Positions 1 to 10,300 of a stretch of 35,056 bases of DNA are shown here, piece after piece. Source of the stretch: an uncultured Rivibacter sp. (GTDB lineage Bacteria; Pseudomonadota; Gammaproteobacteria; Burkholderiales; Burkholderiaceae); assembly GCA_946480925.1 (NCBI GenBank), contig CAMLLU010000061.1:1-35056 (forward strand), given 5' to 3'. The notes below the pieces were generated by a model. The model saw only the letters and a program-made list of their open reading frames with translations. It made no database searches and was not told the DNA's origin. Position numbers and translations under genes: made by a program. Position 1 is the stretch's first letter. Every line of letters starts with the position of its first letter.

Positions 1-18
1 CACGAGCATCCTTTGCTC

Positions 19-203
19 CTACGCACCCTTCAAGATGACTTGGCCGGACGCATACACAGCACCGCGCAGAACACCTCGTACAGGTCCACCTTCGTCGGCT
101 TGGTCGCCTTGCGCACGCTGCGCAGCAGCGGCTCTATCTCCCCAAACTTCTCTCGGCTGATGTCGCTTGCGATCTCATATCCCGCAGTGAAGGAGGCGCT
201 TCC
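19..203 (-). pseudogene. IS5-family transposase N-terminal remnant
   Basis: Read on the minus strand, the frame from about 203 down to a TAG at 19-21 encodes YEIASDISREKFGEIEPLL followed by RSVRKATKPTKVDLYEVFCA. This matches my memory of the N-terminus of IS5-family (DDE) transposases, which normally continue into a CQWRMLP-type stretch. Here that continuation is missing: after CAVLY the frame reads ASGQVILKGA and stops. No in-frame ATG is evident, and the DDE catalytic core is absent. I see it as a dead fragment of an insertion sequence. No terminal inverted repeats could be assigned, and the element may have extended beyond the left edge before decaying. Confidence 0.7.
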
Positions 204-239
204 TATGGACGCGCCTGGGGAGAAGCAGGTGGAGCGGGA

Positions 240-614
240 TCCGTCACTGTCGCGGCCCTGAATCCGGCAGCCAAGCCAGACGCGCGGTGCAACCCCTTGG
301 CGACTGACGCTACCAAGAGCGTCGTGTCAACCGATCCGGATGCAACAACACGCTACCTTGCCGCGCAGCAGCTGTTCAGTGCAATCTCGGCGCAAAACGG
401 CGGCCGAGACCTCAAAGCTGCGATCGCGAACTCGCCGCGAGCGATGTACAACGGACGCCTGACACCAACGTTCACGATGACATACGCTGATGGTGGTTCC
501 GAACGCTGGCTTGTCGCCAGCTTGGTACCAATGACTCTCATCATTGAAGGAAATGTTCCGGAGTCGTTGAAAACTGGGTCCGGCCAACCTGAATCCTGCC
601 CCAAACTCGCCTGA
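240..614 (+). pseudogene. 5'-truncated gene for a small secreted protein (unrecognised)
   Basis: The frame is open from just after the IS remnant to a TGA at 612-614. The only candidate start inside it is a TTG at 297 with no Shine-Dalgarno sequence. Coding-like residues begin before that TTG (SVTVAALNPAAKPDARCNP), and the VAA|L portion looks like the end of a signal peptide. I therefore infer that the true 5' end was removed by the IS event. The remaining ~120 residues contain TRYLAAQQLFSAISAQNG and a C-terminal ESCPKLA; two cysteines could pair in the periplasm. The stop lies 9 bp before the next ATG, so the two genes were probably co-translated. I do not recognise the family. A functional gene starting at TTG297 is possible but less likely. 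Confidence 0.5.
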
Positions 615-623
615 GGAATCGCA

Positions 624-1631
624 ATGACACCATGGTTGAAATGGGCCACACCGATGGCCGCAGTCCTGGGGATTGCGTGTTGGCTCTTCATCGCAGAACG
701 AAACGTAGTCCCTGTTGAGATCAACACACGCCACGTTCCCGCTTCAGGCAATGCTTCAGAAGCAGCACAAGGATCCACCGACAAGAACACCGACCTGATA
801 GCTGCGGAACCTACCTCCCACAACAGCGCCAAGTCCCCGAGTGCTGCAATGCAGGTCGCCTTCGCCAAAGCAGCCGACTGGCGGGCATTTGCCATATCGG
901 CTCTACAGCGCCCGAGTGAAGGCGGTCGCTACTACGCGATCTATGCCGCGGATCTCTGCGGGCGCAACATGCCGCTGCTGAAAGAAATCGTCGATGCGCA
1001 AACTGCAAAAGGCATTGCGACCAGTAGCACAGTGTCAGCGCAGAGACTTGCCGCCGTAGAAAAGTTCTTCAGCCGATGTGCCGCATTTGCACCCGGTGAG
1101 ACAAAAGAGATCAAGTCCAAGGCAATGGGCTCAATGGACGGAGCGGACCCTTTGGTGAAGGCGCGTGATGGACTGCTCGCTGCCTACAAGAACAAGGATG
1201 TAGCGCAGTTCCGGCAGTCAGCCCTTAGTGCACTGCAAACGGCCGATGCACTCTTGCTTTCGCATGAAGAACTATTGCAGCGTCTGTTGGCCTTCAACTC
1301 CGCATCGCCCAGCTTGTCCGGAAAGGACTACTGGTTCGATGGCGAAATCTATAGGCAGGATGATGCCCTCCGAGTCAGTGAGCTGCTGCTGGCAATGAAG
1401 TTGGGAACATGCCACGAAGACTCACGATGTGCACTCGATGAAGAGATTGCCATCAGCTGCGCTACAGGAGATGACACCAGTTGCCAAGCCGATCGAGGTG
1501 CCTATCTGAAGAGCCTTTATGTCAGCGGTGGTGGTAACGAGCAAGACTTCGGCAACGTGATCCGACTCGCCGGCAAGGTGAGGAATGCAATTGCAACGGC
1601 AAACGTGGATGCCTTTGTTCGCCCGAACTAG
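624..1631 (+). CDS. membrane-anchored periplasmic protein of unknown function
   Basis: A 335-residue protein. The start ATG follows TGAGGAATCGCA, which gives a GAGGA ribosome site, and it sits 9 bp after the preceding stop. Residues ~8-24 (WATPMAAVLGIACWLFI) form one hydrophobic segment, either an uncleaved signal anchor or a signal peptide. The rest is hydrophilic and largely helical, with about six cysteines (DLCGRN, FFSRCAAF, GTCHEDSRC, ISCATGDDTSC) whose spacing suggests disulphides in the periplasm. I recognise no catalytic motif. Its base composition is lower in GC than the kinase gene next door, resembling the accessory genes at the right end of the window, so acquisition by transfer is plausible. 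An immunity or toxin-accessory role is conceivable from that resemblance alone. Confidence 0.75.
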   Translation: MTPWLKWATPMAAVLGIACWLFIAERNVVPVEINTRHVPASGNASEAAQGSTDKNTDLIAAEPTSHNSAKSPSAAMQVAFAKAADWRAFAISALQRPSEGGRYYAIYAADLCGRNMPLLKEIVDAQTAKGIATSSTVSAQRLAAVEKFFSRCAAFAPGETKEIKSKAMGSMDGADPLVKARDGLLAAYKNKDVAQFRQSALSALQTADALLLSHEELLQRLLAFNSASPSLSGKDYWFDGEIYRQDDALRVSELLLAMKLGTCHEDSRCALDEEIAISCATGDDTSCQADRGAYLKSLYVSGGGNEQDFGNVIRLAGKVRNAIATANVDAFVRPN

Positions 1632-1689
1632 AAAACTAGAAAACGCCTTGTGACGCCGAAAGGGCGTGCCTATCGAATTGCTGCGCCGC

Positions 1690-4200
1690 CTACCGTGCCA
1701 GGTATTCGTCCAGGCAGCGCAGCAGCGCCGCCACGTCCAGCGGCTTGGTCAGGTAGGTGGCCACGCCGTGCAGCCGCGCGGCGCGGATCTGCTCGGGCAT
1801 CGCGTCGGCCGACAGCGCCACGCGCGGCACGCCGGCCAGCGCCGGGTCGCGTTCGAGCGCGGTCAGCACGTCGAAGCCGCTCATGTCACCCAGATGCATG
1901 TCGAGCAGCAGCAGGTGCGGCAGCTCGCAGCGCGCCAGCTCGATGGCCTGGGCGCCGTTGCGCGCCACCACCAGCTGCCATTGCGGGCGCAGCGCCATCA
2001 CCTGGCGCACCAGCTCGACGTTGACTTCGTTGTCCTCGGCGTACAGCACCTTGCGCACGGCGGCGGCGTCATCGGCACTCTGGGCGGGCCCCGGCGCCGC
2101 CGCCGGCCCGGCCGGTGGCTCGACAGCCGCCAGGCGCACGGTGAAGCAGGTGCCCACGCCGGGCTGGCTCTCCACGTCGATGCGGCCGCCCATCAGCTCG
2201 ACCAGCTTGCGCGTGATCACGAGCCCGATGCCGGTGCCTTCGATGCTGGTGCGCTCGGCGCCCAGGCGGTTGAAGGGCTCGTACAGCCGCTCACGCTGCC
2301 CGGCCGACATACCCGGCCCCGTGTCGGCCACGGCGATGGCCACGCGCGGCTGGCCGCGTTCGTCGCGCTCGGGCCGTGCCCACAAGCGCACGCGGCCGCC
2401 GGAGTGGTTGTACTTGATGGCGTTGGACACCAGGTTGGTCAGCACCTGGCGCAGCCGCACGTTGTCGGCACGCACGTGCAGCCGCGCCTCGGGCGCTTCG
2501 TAGTCGAGCACGATGCCGGCCCGCCTGGCGTCGTGCGCCATCAGCGACAGCGCGTCCTCCATCACCTGGGCCGCGCGCAGCGCCTCCAGCGACAGGGGCA
2601 GCCCGCCGGACTCGATGCGCGAGAGGTCCAGCACGTCGGCGATCATGGCCAGCAGGTGCGCGCCGGCACGTTCGATGTGCTCGACCTTGGCGCGCTGCGC
2701 GGCCGACAGCGGCTCCAGCGGATCCACCCTCAGCAGCTGCGCAAAGCCGAGCACCGCGTTCAGCGGCGTGCGCAACTCATGGCTCATGCGCGAGAGGAAC
2801 TCGGTCTTGGCGCGGTTGGCACGCTCGGCCGCTTCGGCCAGCACCATCGCCTCCTCATAGCGGCGGCGGTCGGTCACGTCCATCAGGTAGCCGGTCCACA
2901 CCACGCTGCCGTCGGCCAGCGCCTCGGGCGCCGCTTCGCCGGCCAGCCAGCGCTGGCCACGCCGTGGCAGCAGCACGCGGAACTCGCTGCGCGCCGGCGC
3001 CAGGCTGGCGGCGCCTTGATGCATCGTCGCTTCGACGGTGGGCCGGTCATCGGGGTGGATGCGCGCGAAGACGGTCGAGGCATCGGCGAACACGTCATCG
3101 GGCTCGAGCTCGAACAGCTCGCGCAGCCCGTTGCTGGCATAGGGCATCGCTCGGCGGCCGTCGGACGAGAGGCGGAACTGGTAGATCAGCCCAGGCACCT
3201 GGCGCGTCAGCTTGTGCAGGAGCGCGTCGCGGTCGCGCAGCACCTGCTCGGCCTTCTTCTGCTCGCTGATGTCTTCGGCCACCGAGATGAAGTGCAGCGG
3301 CCGGCCGGCGTCGTCGCGCACCAGCGCCACGGTGAGGTTCACCCACACGATGCTGCCGTCGGGGCGCAGGTAGCGCTTCTGCGTGCGCAGGTCGCTCAAG
3401 CGGCCGGCGAGCAGCGCGTCGCGCTGCACCAGGTTCTCGTCCACGTCGTCGGGGTGGGTCACGTCGGCGAAGCGCAGGTTCTGCACCTCTTCACGCGAGC
3501 GCCCGAGGATCTCGCAGAAGCGCTGGTTCACCTCGTGCAGCCGGCCATCGAGCGACACGTGCGCCATGCCCACCGCTGCCATCTCGAAGGCGGCACGAAA
3601 GCGTGCCTCGCTGAGCCTGAGCGCCTCTTCGGCGCGGCGGCGCCGGCGGTCGCTCAACGTGGCGCCCACGATGGCCGCCACGCTGGCCACCAGCGGCTGC
3701 AGCCGCTCGGCCAGCGCCGCGTCGTAGCCGCCTTCGCGGTTGGCCAGCCCGATCTGCCCCACCAGCTCGCCGCCATGGAACAGCGGCACGCCGAGAAACG
3801 AGTTGAGGCCCGGGTGCCCATGCGGCAGGCCGCCGCGGCGCGGGTCGTTGGCTGGGTCGTTGGAGATCACCATCTCGCCACTCGTGATGGCACAGCCGAG
3901 CAGGTTCTCGAGGTTGCGGAACTCGATGCCGTGGCGGCGCTCTCGCGCCACCATCTCGCGCGTGGCCTCGTCCCACGAGATGTCGCTGAGCGTGAAGATC
4001 TTCAGGTAGGGCTGTTGTCGCTCGTCGCGCCACACCTCGCCGATGAAGCCATAGGCGCTGCCGGAAATGGCCAGCAGGTCGGGCAGCAGCGCGTCGAACA
4101 CCTCGTGCGCCGCAGCGTCGCGGATGAAGCTCGCCTGCAGGCGGCGGATGAGGGCGCCCAGATCCCAGGCGGCGGCCGGTGTTGCTGCGGAAACACTCAC
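1690..4200 (-). CDS. soluble hybrid sensor histidine kinase/response regulator (GAF-PAS-PAS-HisKA-HATPase-REC)
   Basis: An 836-residue cytoplasmic signalling protein without membrane segments. Order of domains: GAF (about 15-180), PAS/PAC 1 (about 195-315, ending in VAEDISEQKKAEQV), PAS/PAC 2 (about 330-450, ending in MDVTDRRRYEEA), HisKA with MSHELRTPLNAV and phosphoacceptor H474, HATPase with N-box NLVSNAIKYN (589-598), G1 VADTGPGM (624-631) and G2 EGTGIGL (654-660), then a receiver domain (about 716-833) with phosphoacceptor D767 in LLLDMHLGDMSG and conserved K819. All residues needed for autophosphorylation and phosphorelay are present. The output partner, an Hpt protein or DNA-binding regulator, is not encoded nearby. 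The ATG at 4200 is the first in frame before the GAF fold. The gene is divergent from the Bug-type receptor gene across 233 bp. The input signal is unknown. Confidence 0.93.
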   Translation of the reverse strand: MSVSAATPAAAWDLGALIRRLQASFIRDAAAHEVFDALLPDLLAISGSAYGFIGEVWRDERQQPYLKIFTLSDISWDEATREMVARERRHGIEFRNLENLLGCAITSGEMVISNDPANDPRRGGLPHGHPGLNSFLGVPLFHGGELVGQIGLANREGGYDAALAERLQPLVASVAAIVGATLSDRRRRRAEEALRLSEARFRAAFEMAAVGMAHVSLDGRLHEVNQRFCEILGRSREEVQNLRFADVTHPDDVDENLVQRDALLAGRLSDLRTQKRYLRPDGSIVWVNLTVALVRDDAGRPLHFISVAEDISEQKKAEQVLRDRDALLHKLTRQVPGLIYQFRLSSDGRRAMPYASNGLRELFELEPDDVFADASTVFARIHPDDRPTVEATMHQGAASLAPARSEFRVLLPRRGQRWLAGEAAPEALADGSVVWTGYLMDVTDRRRYEEAMVLAEAAERANRAKTEFLSRMSHELRTPLNAVLGFAQLLRVDPLEPLSAAQRAKVEHIERAGAHLLAMIADVLDLSRIESGGLPLSLEALRAAQVMEDALSLMAHDARRAGIVLDYEAPEARLHVRADNVRLRQVLTNLVSNAIKYNHSGGRVRLWARPERDERGQPRVAIAVADTGPGMSAGQRERLYEPFNRLGAERTSIEGTGIGLVITRKLVELMGGRIDVESQPGVGTCFTVRLAAVEPPAGPAAAPGPAQSADDAAAVRKVLYAEDNEVNVELVRQVMALRPQWQLVVARNGAQAIELARCELPHLLLLDMHLGDMSGFDVLTALERDPALAGVPRVALSADAMPEQIRAARLHGVATYLTKPLDVAALLRCLDEYLAR

Positions 4201-4433
4201 GGGTCATGCACGCGCCGTGCAGGCGGCGGATCTCAAGGCCAGGACGGGCCAATGTCGCATGTGCCGCGAGGCTTTGCCAAGGGGAATGTGCCGCCTGAAG
4301 CCCCCTCTTCGGAGTGGTTGACCGTAGGCACGCAAGACCCCATGCCCACTGCGGTGAGGGCATGCCCGGTGGCCGACATGCCGGGGTCACACGACACTGC
4401 GCCACGGCATCACCACAGACATGAGGAGCGCCG

Positions 4434-5471
4434 ATGAAAGCCCTTTCGCCTGCCGCCCTGCAGCCCGAGCGCCGGTCGCTGCTGCTGCGGCTGCGGCTGC
4501 TTGCATTGACTTGCTGCGCCGCGGCGCTGGCGCCCCAGGCCGCGCCGGCGCAAACGGCATGGCCCAGCAAGCCGATCCGCATCGTCGTGCCGTTTCCTGC
4601 GGCGGGCACCACCGACATCCTCGCGCGGGCCCTCGCGCCCGAACTGCAGAAGGCGCTCGGCCAGCCCGTGGTGGTAGACAACAAGGCCGGCGCCGGCGGC
4701 AACATCGGCTCGGCCGAAGTGGCCAAGGCCGCGCCCGACGGCCACACCTTGCTGATGGGCACGGTGGGCACGCACGGCATTAACGCGGCGCTCTACCCCA
4801 AGCTGCCCTACGACCCCTTCAAGGACTTCGTGCCCGTGACGCTGGTGGCCGCGGTGCCCAACGTGCTGGTGTTCAACCCGGCGAAGGCCGACGCGCTGGG
4901 CATCAAGAGCGCGCCCGATCTCGTCAAGTACGCGAAGGCCCACCCCGGCAAGCTCAACATGGCGAGCTCGGGCAACGGCACGTCCATCCACCTCTCGGGC
5001 GAGCTGTTCAAGACCATGACGGGCGTCTACATGGTGCACTTCCCGTATCGCGGCTCGGGGCCGGCGCTGATCGACCTGATGGGCGGCAGCATGGACCTCA
5101 TGTTCGACAACCTGCCCAGCGCGATGCCGCACATCAAGGCCGGCAAGCTCAAGGCGCTGGCGGTGACGAGCAACGTGCGTTCGCAGGCGCTGCCCGACGT
5201 GCCCACCATCGAAGAAGCCGGCCCGCTGAAGGGTTACGAAGCCAGCTCATGGTTCGGCCTGCTGGCACCGGCCGGCACGCCCATGGACATCGTCAACCGC
5301 GTGCAGCAGGAGACCGCCAAGGCCCTGAACTCACCGGCGTTGAAGGAGCGGCTGCTCGCGCAAGGTGCCATTCCAAGCGGCAATACGAGCGCCGAGTTCG
5401 CGAAGTTCATTGCCGACGAACACAAGAAGTGGGCCGCGGTGGTGAAGGCTTCGGGCGCGAAGGTGGACTGA
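4434..5471 (+). CDS. Bug/TctC-family tripartite tricarboxylate transporter substrate-binding protein
   Basis: A 345-residue periplasmic receptor. A basic n-region and hydrophobic stretch (about 14-38) end at APAQT, which is a plausible signal-peptidase site. The mature start [19 protein letters not shown] is the family hallmark, as are [19 protein letters not shown] and the later [20 protein letters not shown]. Members bind organic acids or amides with water-mediated contacts and usually feed TctAB-type permeases. No TctA or TctB gene is visible here, so this is an orphan receptor, which is common in Burkholderiales. ATGAGGAGCGCCG directly precedes the ATG and supplies a GAGGAG ribosome site. 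The next gene (SulP) starts 41 bp downstream and may be co-transcribed. The ligand cannot be told from sequence. Confidence 0.93.
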   Translation: MKALSPAALQPERRSLLLRLRLLALTCCAAALAPQAAPAQTAWPSKPIRIVVPFPAAGTTDILARALAPELQKALGQPVVVDNKAGAGGNIGSAEVAKAAPDGHTLLMGTVGTHGINAALYPKLPYDPFKDFVPVTLVAAVPNVLVFNPAKADALGIKSAPDLVKYAKAHPGKLNMASSGNGTSIHLSGELFKTMTGVYMVHFPYRGSGPALIDLMGGSMDLMFDNLPSAMPHIKAGKLKALAVTSNVRSQALPDVPTIEEAGPLKGYEASSWFGLLAPAGTPMDIVNRVQQETAKALNSPALKERLLAQGAIPSGNTSAEFAKFIADEHKKWAAVVKASGAKVD

Positions 5472-5512
5472 ACCCGAAGCGCACGGCGAGGGCGGTTATC
5501 GTCGGGGGCTCC

Positions 5513-7303
5513 ATGCCGATGACTGCCCCCGCCCCGACCCTCGCGACACGACTCTTTCCCTGGCTGCGGCGCGTCGATGCGGGCAGCCTGCGCGCCGACG
5601 CATTGGCCGGCCTGCTGGGCGCGCTGCTGGTGCTGCCGCAGGGCATCGCCTTCGCCGCGCTGGCCGGGATGCCGCCGCAATATGGCCTCTACACGGCCAT
5701 CGTGCCCTGTGCAGTGGCGGCCATCGCGGGCTCGAGCTGGCACGTCGTTTCGGGCCCCACCAATGCCAACTCGCTGGCGCTGCTGGCCATGCTCGCACCG
5801 CTCGCGCTGCCCGGCAGCACCGGCTACGTCGAGCTGGCGCTGGCCGTCACGCTGATGGTGGGGCTGCTGCAGCTGGCCATCGGCGGGCTGCGGCTCGGCT
5901 GGCTGGCGCACTTCATCTCGCCGGCAACGCTGCGCGGCTTCATGGGCGGTGCCGCGCTGCTGATCGCGGTGCATGCCCTGAAAGACGTGCTGGGCCTGCG
6001 CGACATGCCCACGGGGCAGGGCGCGGGCGCCGTGCTGGCTTACGTCGGCCGGCACCTCGGCGATACGCAGCCCGCTGCGCTGGGCATCGGCGCGCTGGCC
6101 CTCACGGTGGCGCTGCTGCTGCGCCGCGCCGCACCGCGCTGGCCGGGGATGCTGTTCGCACTGGTGGCCGCCACCCTTGCCGCGTGGTGGCTGCAGCGCA
6201 GCGGCACGGCCACCGTACACATGGTCGGCCTGCTGCCGTCACCCTGGCCCGGCCTGCACCTGCCCCAGGTGCCGTTCGAGCGGCTGCCCGAGCTGCTGGG
6301 CCTGGCCTTCGCGCTCACCATCGTGGCGCTGGGCCAGTCCATCTCCATCGCCAAGGCGGTAGCCGCACGTTCCGGCCAACTCATCGACGCCGACCGCGAG
6401 TTCATCGGCCAGGGCTTGTCGAACGTGGTGGGCGGGCTCTTCAGCAGCTATGTCTCGTGCGGCTCGCTGAACCGCTCGATGCCCAACTTCGAAGCGGGCG
6501 CACGCACGCCGCTGGCGGCGGTGTTCTCGGCCGGGCTGCTGCTGGCGCTGGTGGCGCTGAGCGCGCCGGTACTGGCGTTGATTCCCATGGCCGCCATCGG
6601 CGCACTGCTGCTGTGGGTGGCATGGTCGCTGCTCGACCTGCCGAGCTGGCGCGAACTCGCGAAGCTCTCCCGCACCGACTTCGTCATCGCACTGGCCACG
6701 CTGGCCGCCACCCTCACGCTGCGGCTCGAAGTGGCCATCCTGCTGGGCACGATGGCCTCGCTCGTGACCTACCTCTCACGCACCGCGCGCCCGGCGATGC
6801 GCAGCATGGGCTTCGACACCTCCGCGGCAGACCGCCCCTTCGTGGTGGTGGACGACAACCCCAACGCCATGCCCGAATGCCCGCAGCTGAAGCTGCTGCG
6901 CATGGAGGGTTCGGTGTTCTTCGGCGCCGTACCGCACGTGGCCGACAGGCTCTTCGCGCTGCGCAACGAAGCTCAGCCACAGAAGCGGCTGCTCGTGATG
7001 AGCAAGAGCATGAACTTCGTCGACCTGGCCGGCGCGCAACTGTGGCAACGCGAGCTGGAAGCACGGCGCGCGATGGGTGGCGACCTCTACTTCCATCGTC
7101 CGCGCCCGCAGGTGCTGGAAGCCTGGCAACGCATCGGCTTCATCGAGCAGCTCGGCAGCGATCACGTCTTCGCCGACAAGCGCAGCGCCCTGGCCACCAT
7201 CGTGCCGCAGGTGGACGGCGAGATCTGCGCGCGGTGTTCGGTGCGGTGCTTCGAGGAGTGTGAGAGGCAGCCGGGGGCGAAGGATTGGGACTGGCAGGTC
7301 TGA
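5513..7303 (+). CDS. SulP-family anion (sulfate/bicarbonate-type) transporter
   Basis: A 596-residue inner-membrane carrier. The frame is open further upstream, but coding character begins at the ATG at 5513, preceded by GTCGGGGGCTCC. The SulP core shows ADALAGLLGALLVLPQGIA near the N-terminus, GMPPQYGLYTAI and VVSGPTNANSLAL, followed by about ten further hydrophobic segments up to residue ~425. ALGQSISIAKAVAARSGQ and GLFSSYVSCGSLNRS match the central transport core. A cytoplasmic STAS-like domain follows (about 455-560). The protein ends with an unusual cysteine cluster, C572, C575, C579 and C583 (CARCSVRCFEEC), possibly a metal or redox site. Substrate is not determinable: sulfate, bicarbonate and other anions are all known in the family. 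It converges with the large minus-strand membrane gene after only 9 bp. Confidence 0.92.
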   Translation: MPMTAPAPTLATRLFPWLRRVDAGSLRADALAGLLGALLVLPQGIAFAALAGMPPQYGLYTAIVPCAVAAIAGSSWHVVSGPTNANSLALLAMLAPLALPGSTGYVELALAVTLMVGLLQLAIGGLRLGWLAHFISPATLRGFMGGAALLIAVHALKDVLGLRDMPTGQGAGAVLAYVGRHLGDTQPAALGIGALALTVALLLRRAAPRWPGMLFALVAATLAAWWLQRSGTATVHMVGLLPSPWPGLHLPQVPFERLPELLGLAFALTIVALGQSISIAKAVAARSGQLIDADREFIGQGLSNVVGGLFSSYVSCGSLNRSMPNFEAGARTPLAAVFSAGLLLALVALSAPVLALIPMAAIGALLLWVAWSLLDLPSWRELAKLSRTDFVIALATLAATLTLRLEVAILLGTMASLVTYLSRTARPAMRSMGFDTSAADRPFVVVDDNPNAMPECPQLKLLRMEGSVFFGAVPHVADRLFALRNEAQPQKRLLVMSKSMNFVDLAGAQLWQRELEARRAMGGDLYFHRPRPQVLEAWQRIGFIEQLGSDHVFADKRSALATIVPQVDGEICARCSVRCFEECERQPGAKDWDWQV

Positions 7304-7312
7304 GCAGCGCAT

Positions 7313-10300
7313 TCAGCCCCGGCCCAGCAGCAGCCACTCGATCCAGTGGGCACCACCCGCGGTGCCCAGCGGTACCAGCAGCGCCTTGAACAGCGGCTGG
7401 TCGAACAGGTTGGCAAAGGCCCCGGTCCGGTTCGACTCCACCGCCGCGATGAGCTCCTTGAAAGGCTCGACCAGCTTGGGCCACTCGCCGGAGCTGCCCT
7501 GCAGCCAGCGCAAGTCCTCCTTCATGCGCAGGAGCGACCGGTGGCGGATCTGCTCGGACGACTGCTTCAGCGCCACCGCCAGCACCACCAGCCACATCAG
7601 GTAAGCAGCCGCCCCCAGTGCGATGGGCATCGTGAGGGCCCAGTTGTCGAACAGCCGGCTGCGCGCCACGATCAGCAGCGCCAGCACCACGAACGGCCAG
7701 ATGATGAGCGGAGCTACCCGCCGCGTGACCTGCGCGACCACCTGGATGTCGATCCAGTCGTCGAGCAAGGTGTGGTGGTAGTCCTCGGGCATCGCTTCCT
7801 GCTCGGCGCGGTCCGACGGGCGCAGGAAGATGCCGCGAGTCCAAAGCACCGCGTGCTCGCCGCCCAGCATGCGGGCGTAGTGCTCGATCGCGTGATGGCA
7901 GTACAGCGAACGGCCGCGACTCATGTGCCAGATGAAGCGGCACGCCAGCATCGTGTCGTCGGCCACCACCACCACCAGCAGCGGCAACAGCAGCAATACG
8001 GCATACAACGTGTAGGTCACGAGCCGGCGATGGTCTTCGCCACGCACCGGCACCTCGGGCACGTAGCCTTCGCTCAGGCCGAAGAACAGCAGCGCCATCA
8101 GCGCTACCGTGATCACGTACCAGAACAGCACACGCCCCATGCGGGCCGAAGTCCTTGCCCGCTGCAGGTATTCACGACCCAGCAGATCGGCGTTGACGCT
8201 CATCAGCTTCTGGTCGACGCGACTGCAGCACACCACCGTGTTGCCGCTGTCCTTCTGCTGCGGCTCGACCATCGCGGGCCGCCAGCCAGCCAGCGTTGAA
8301 TGACCGAACCAGTGCTTCACCCGTGCCCACCGCCCGTCGTCGTCCGGCTCATTCACGGCGGCGGAATAGACGCTGCCGCACAAGTCGCTCGGGCTGCGAT
8401 GCGCGCTGTACCAGGCATGGTCCAGCGCACACACGATGGCCAGCAGCACCAGTACGTGGATCAGGTGCGAAGGCCAGGCGCTCACGCCCTCGAACCAGAA
8501 CACCGGCTCACAGTCGGCGCAGGCCGCGCCGTTGCCGGAAGGCCACGCCATCCACAGGAAGCCGCCTGCCAGCACGAACACCAGCAGCGCGCTCAGGGCC
8601 GCGTTGTAGCGCCCGGAGCCGCCCTGGTCGGTGACGGGTTGGCGCGCAGGTGTGTTGGAGAGCGCATAAAGACCCAGCAGGGTGGCGAAGGCCGTCACGG
8701 CGCACATGAACAGGATGCTGTTGAAGCCGAGCAGCCGCGGCTGCGTGAGCTCCACGGCAGAGCCGATGGCATAGACCTGCAGGGCCATGTGCAGCGCCAC
8801 GAGCAGCACCACCGGCAAGGCCAGCGGCGGATCGTCGGCGCCGGGGCCCTCCTGGCCGCCGAACAGTTCGTCGCGAGTACGGCGCAGCGCCGGTGTCGAG
8901 GGCCACGCGATGAGCGCACCCACCAGCAGCATCACGAACAGCGCCGCCACCAGCGCGCGCGTGTGCCTGGATGACGCGCGTGCGTTCGTGAAGTCGTAGC
9001 CGGCCAGCGGCACGGCATGCGTGCGCCCGATCTCGTACACGGAAGGCTCGCGAATGGCGGCTGTCGCAATGTCGTCTTCATCGCGTTTGCAGCTATCTTC
9101 GCGGCAGGCGGCGCGGCGCGCAGCCAGGTAGGTAGCCGTCTGGTACACGTCGCGAAAAGCCGGCGTGCCCCGTTGCACGCTGGCGGGCATCTGCAGCGGC
9201 AGGCTGCTGGCCACCAGCAGGTTGCGACTGAACGGCAGTGCCTTGGGGTGCAGGTAGCGGGCGTCCATGTCGGTGGTGAAGAACACCTTGTCGGAAAAGC
9301 TGTCACGCAAGGCCTGCAGCACCAGCAGCTTGTCGTGCACGTCGCTGCCCAGAATGCCGATGGCACCGATGGCATCGGCACGCGGCTGCGGCCCTGTGCC
9401 GGAGGCGCGTGACGCAGGCGGCCCCGCCGCTTCGCTGTCCTTGAGCCACCCGGCCAGACGCCGCAGGTAGTCGAGCTGGTCACGGCCTTCGGGCCATTCG
9501 ACCGGCGCGGCCTCGTCGTCCTTGCCGTCGCCGCCGTCCTTCTTCTTCCGTAGCGGCGTTTCTTCGGACTCCGTGTCGCGGGTGGTCGTACCGTCAAGAC
9601 CCCGGAAGAAGTAGCGCACCTCCAGCGTCACGTTGGCCTTGTTCTTCAGGTGATGGCTCAGCTCGGCCACCAGCGCTTGCGAATACAGCGAATCGCGTTC
9701 AGCCACCAGCACGACGCGTCGCGCCTGCCTGGGGAGCCGCAACTCGATCTCGCCCACCAATCGCGAGAGGACTTCGCTGTCGGGTGCGATGAGGCGCTGA
9801 AAGCCCACGGAGTCGTCACGCGCCAGCGCCGGTCGGAACATGTTCAGGCGCTCGCCGATGAACTGCTCGAGGCGCTGGCCGTTGAGTTCCTGCATCTGGC
9901 GATTCGATGCAGTGGCGAACGGGCTCAGGATTTCGGCATCGGCCAGCAGGCGGTAGTAGGGCGCCGCGTCATTCGGATCGGGCTTGCCGGCTGCCTTGCG
10001 GGCAGTCGGCAAGGCCGCGGCTTCCTTCGCTGCCTGCCCTTCGGCCGCCGCGCGCAGGTCCTTCAAGGCCGTGCGCAATGCATCCGACGATGAGGGGCCG
10101 ATGACCACGACGCGCGAGCGCAGGGCGGCGGCTTTGCCCTCGACCGCGTCTTTCCCGACCGCCTCGCCCAGCAGCCGCACCAACGAGTCGAGCTTGGGCG
10201 TTTGCAGCGCCGTTTCGTTGATCCACAGCACCGCCACCTTGCGATACGCCTGCGCGGCGACGCGTCCCTGGTCGCCCCGCATCTGTGGGCGCGGTACCAG

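Noticed and set aside
13..261. An 82-codon plus-strand open frame at the left edge
   Set aside because: It lies opposite the transposase remnant, and the minus strand gives the recognisable sequence.
1653..1667. ACGCC-GAAAG-GGCGT hairpin between the convergent genes at the left end
   Set aside because: Only a 5 bp stem and no T-tract in either direction; too weak to call a terminator.
1666..4437. A 923-codon plus-strand open frame opposite the hybrid kinase gene
   Set aside because: It is His/Gln/Arg-rich without domains and mirrors the codon periodicity of the kinase; the minus-strand product has full kinase motifs.
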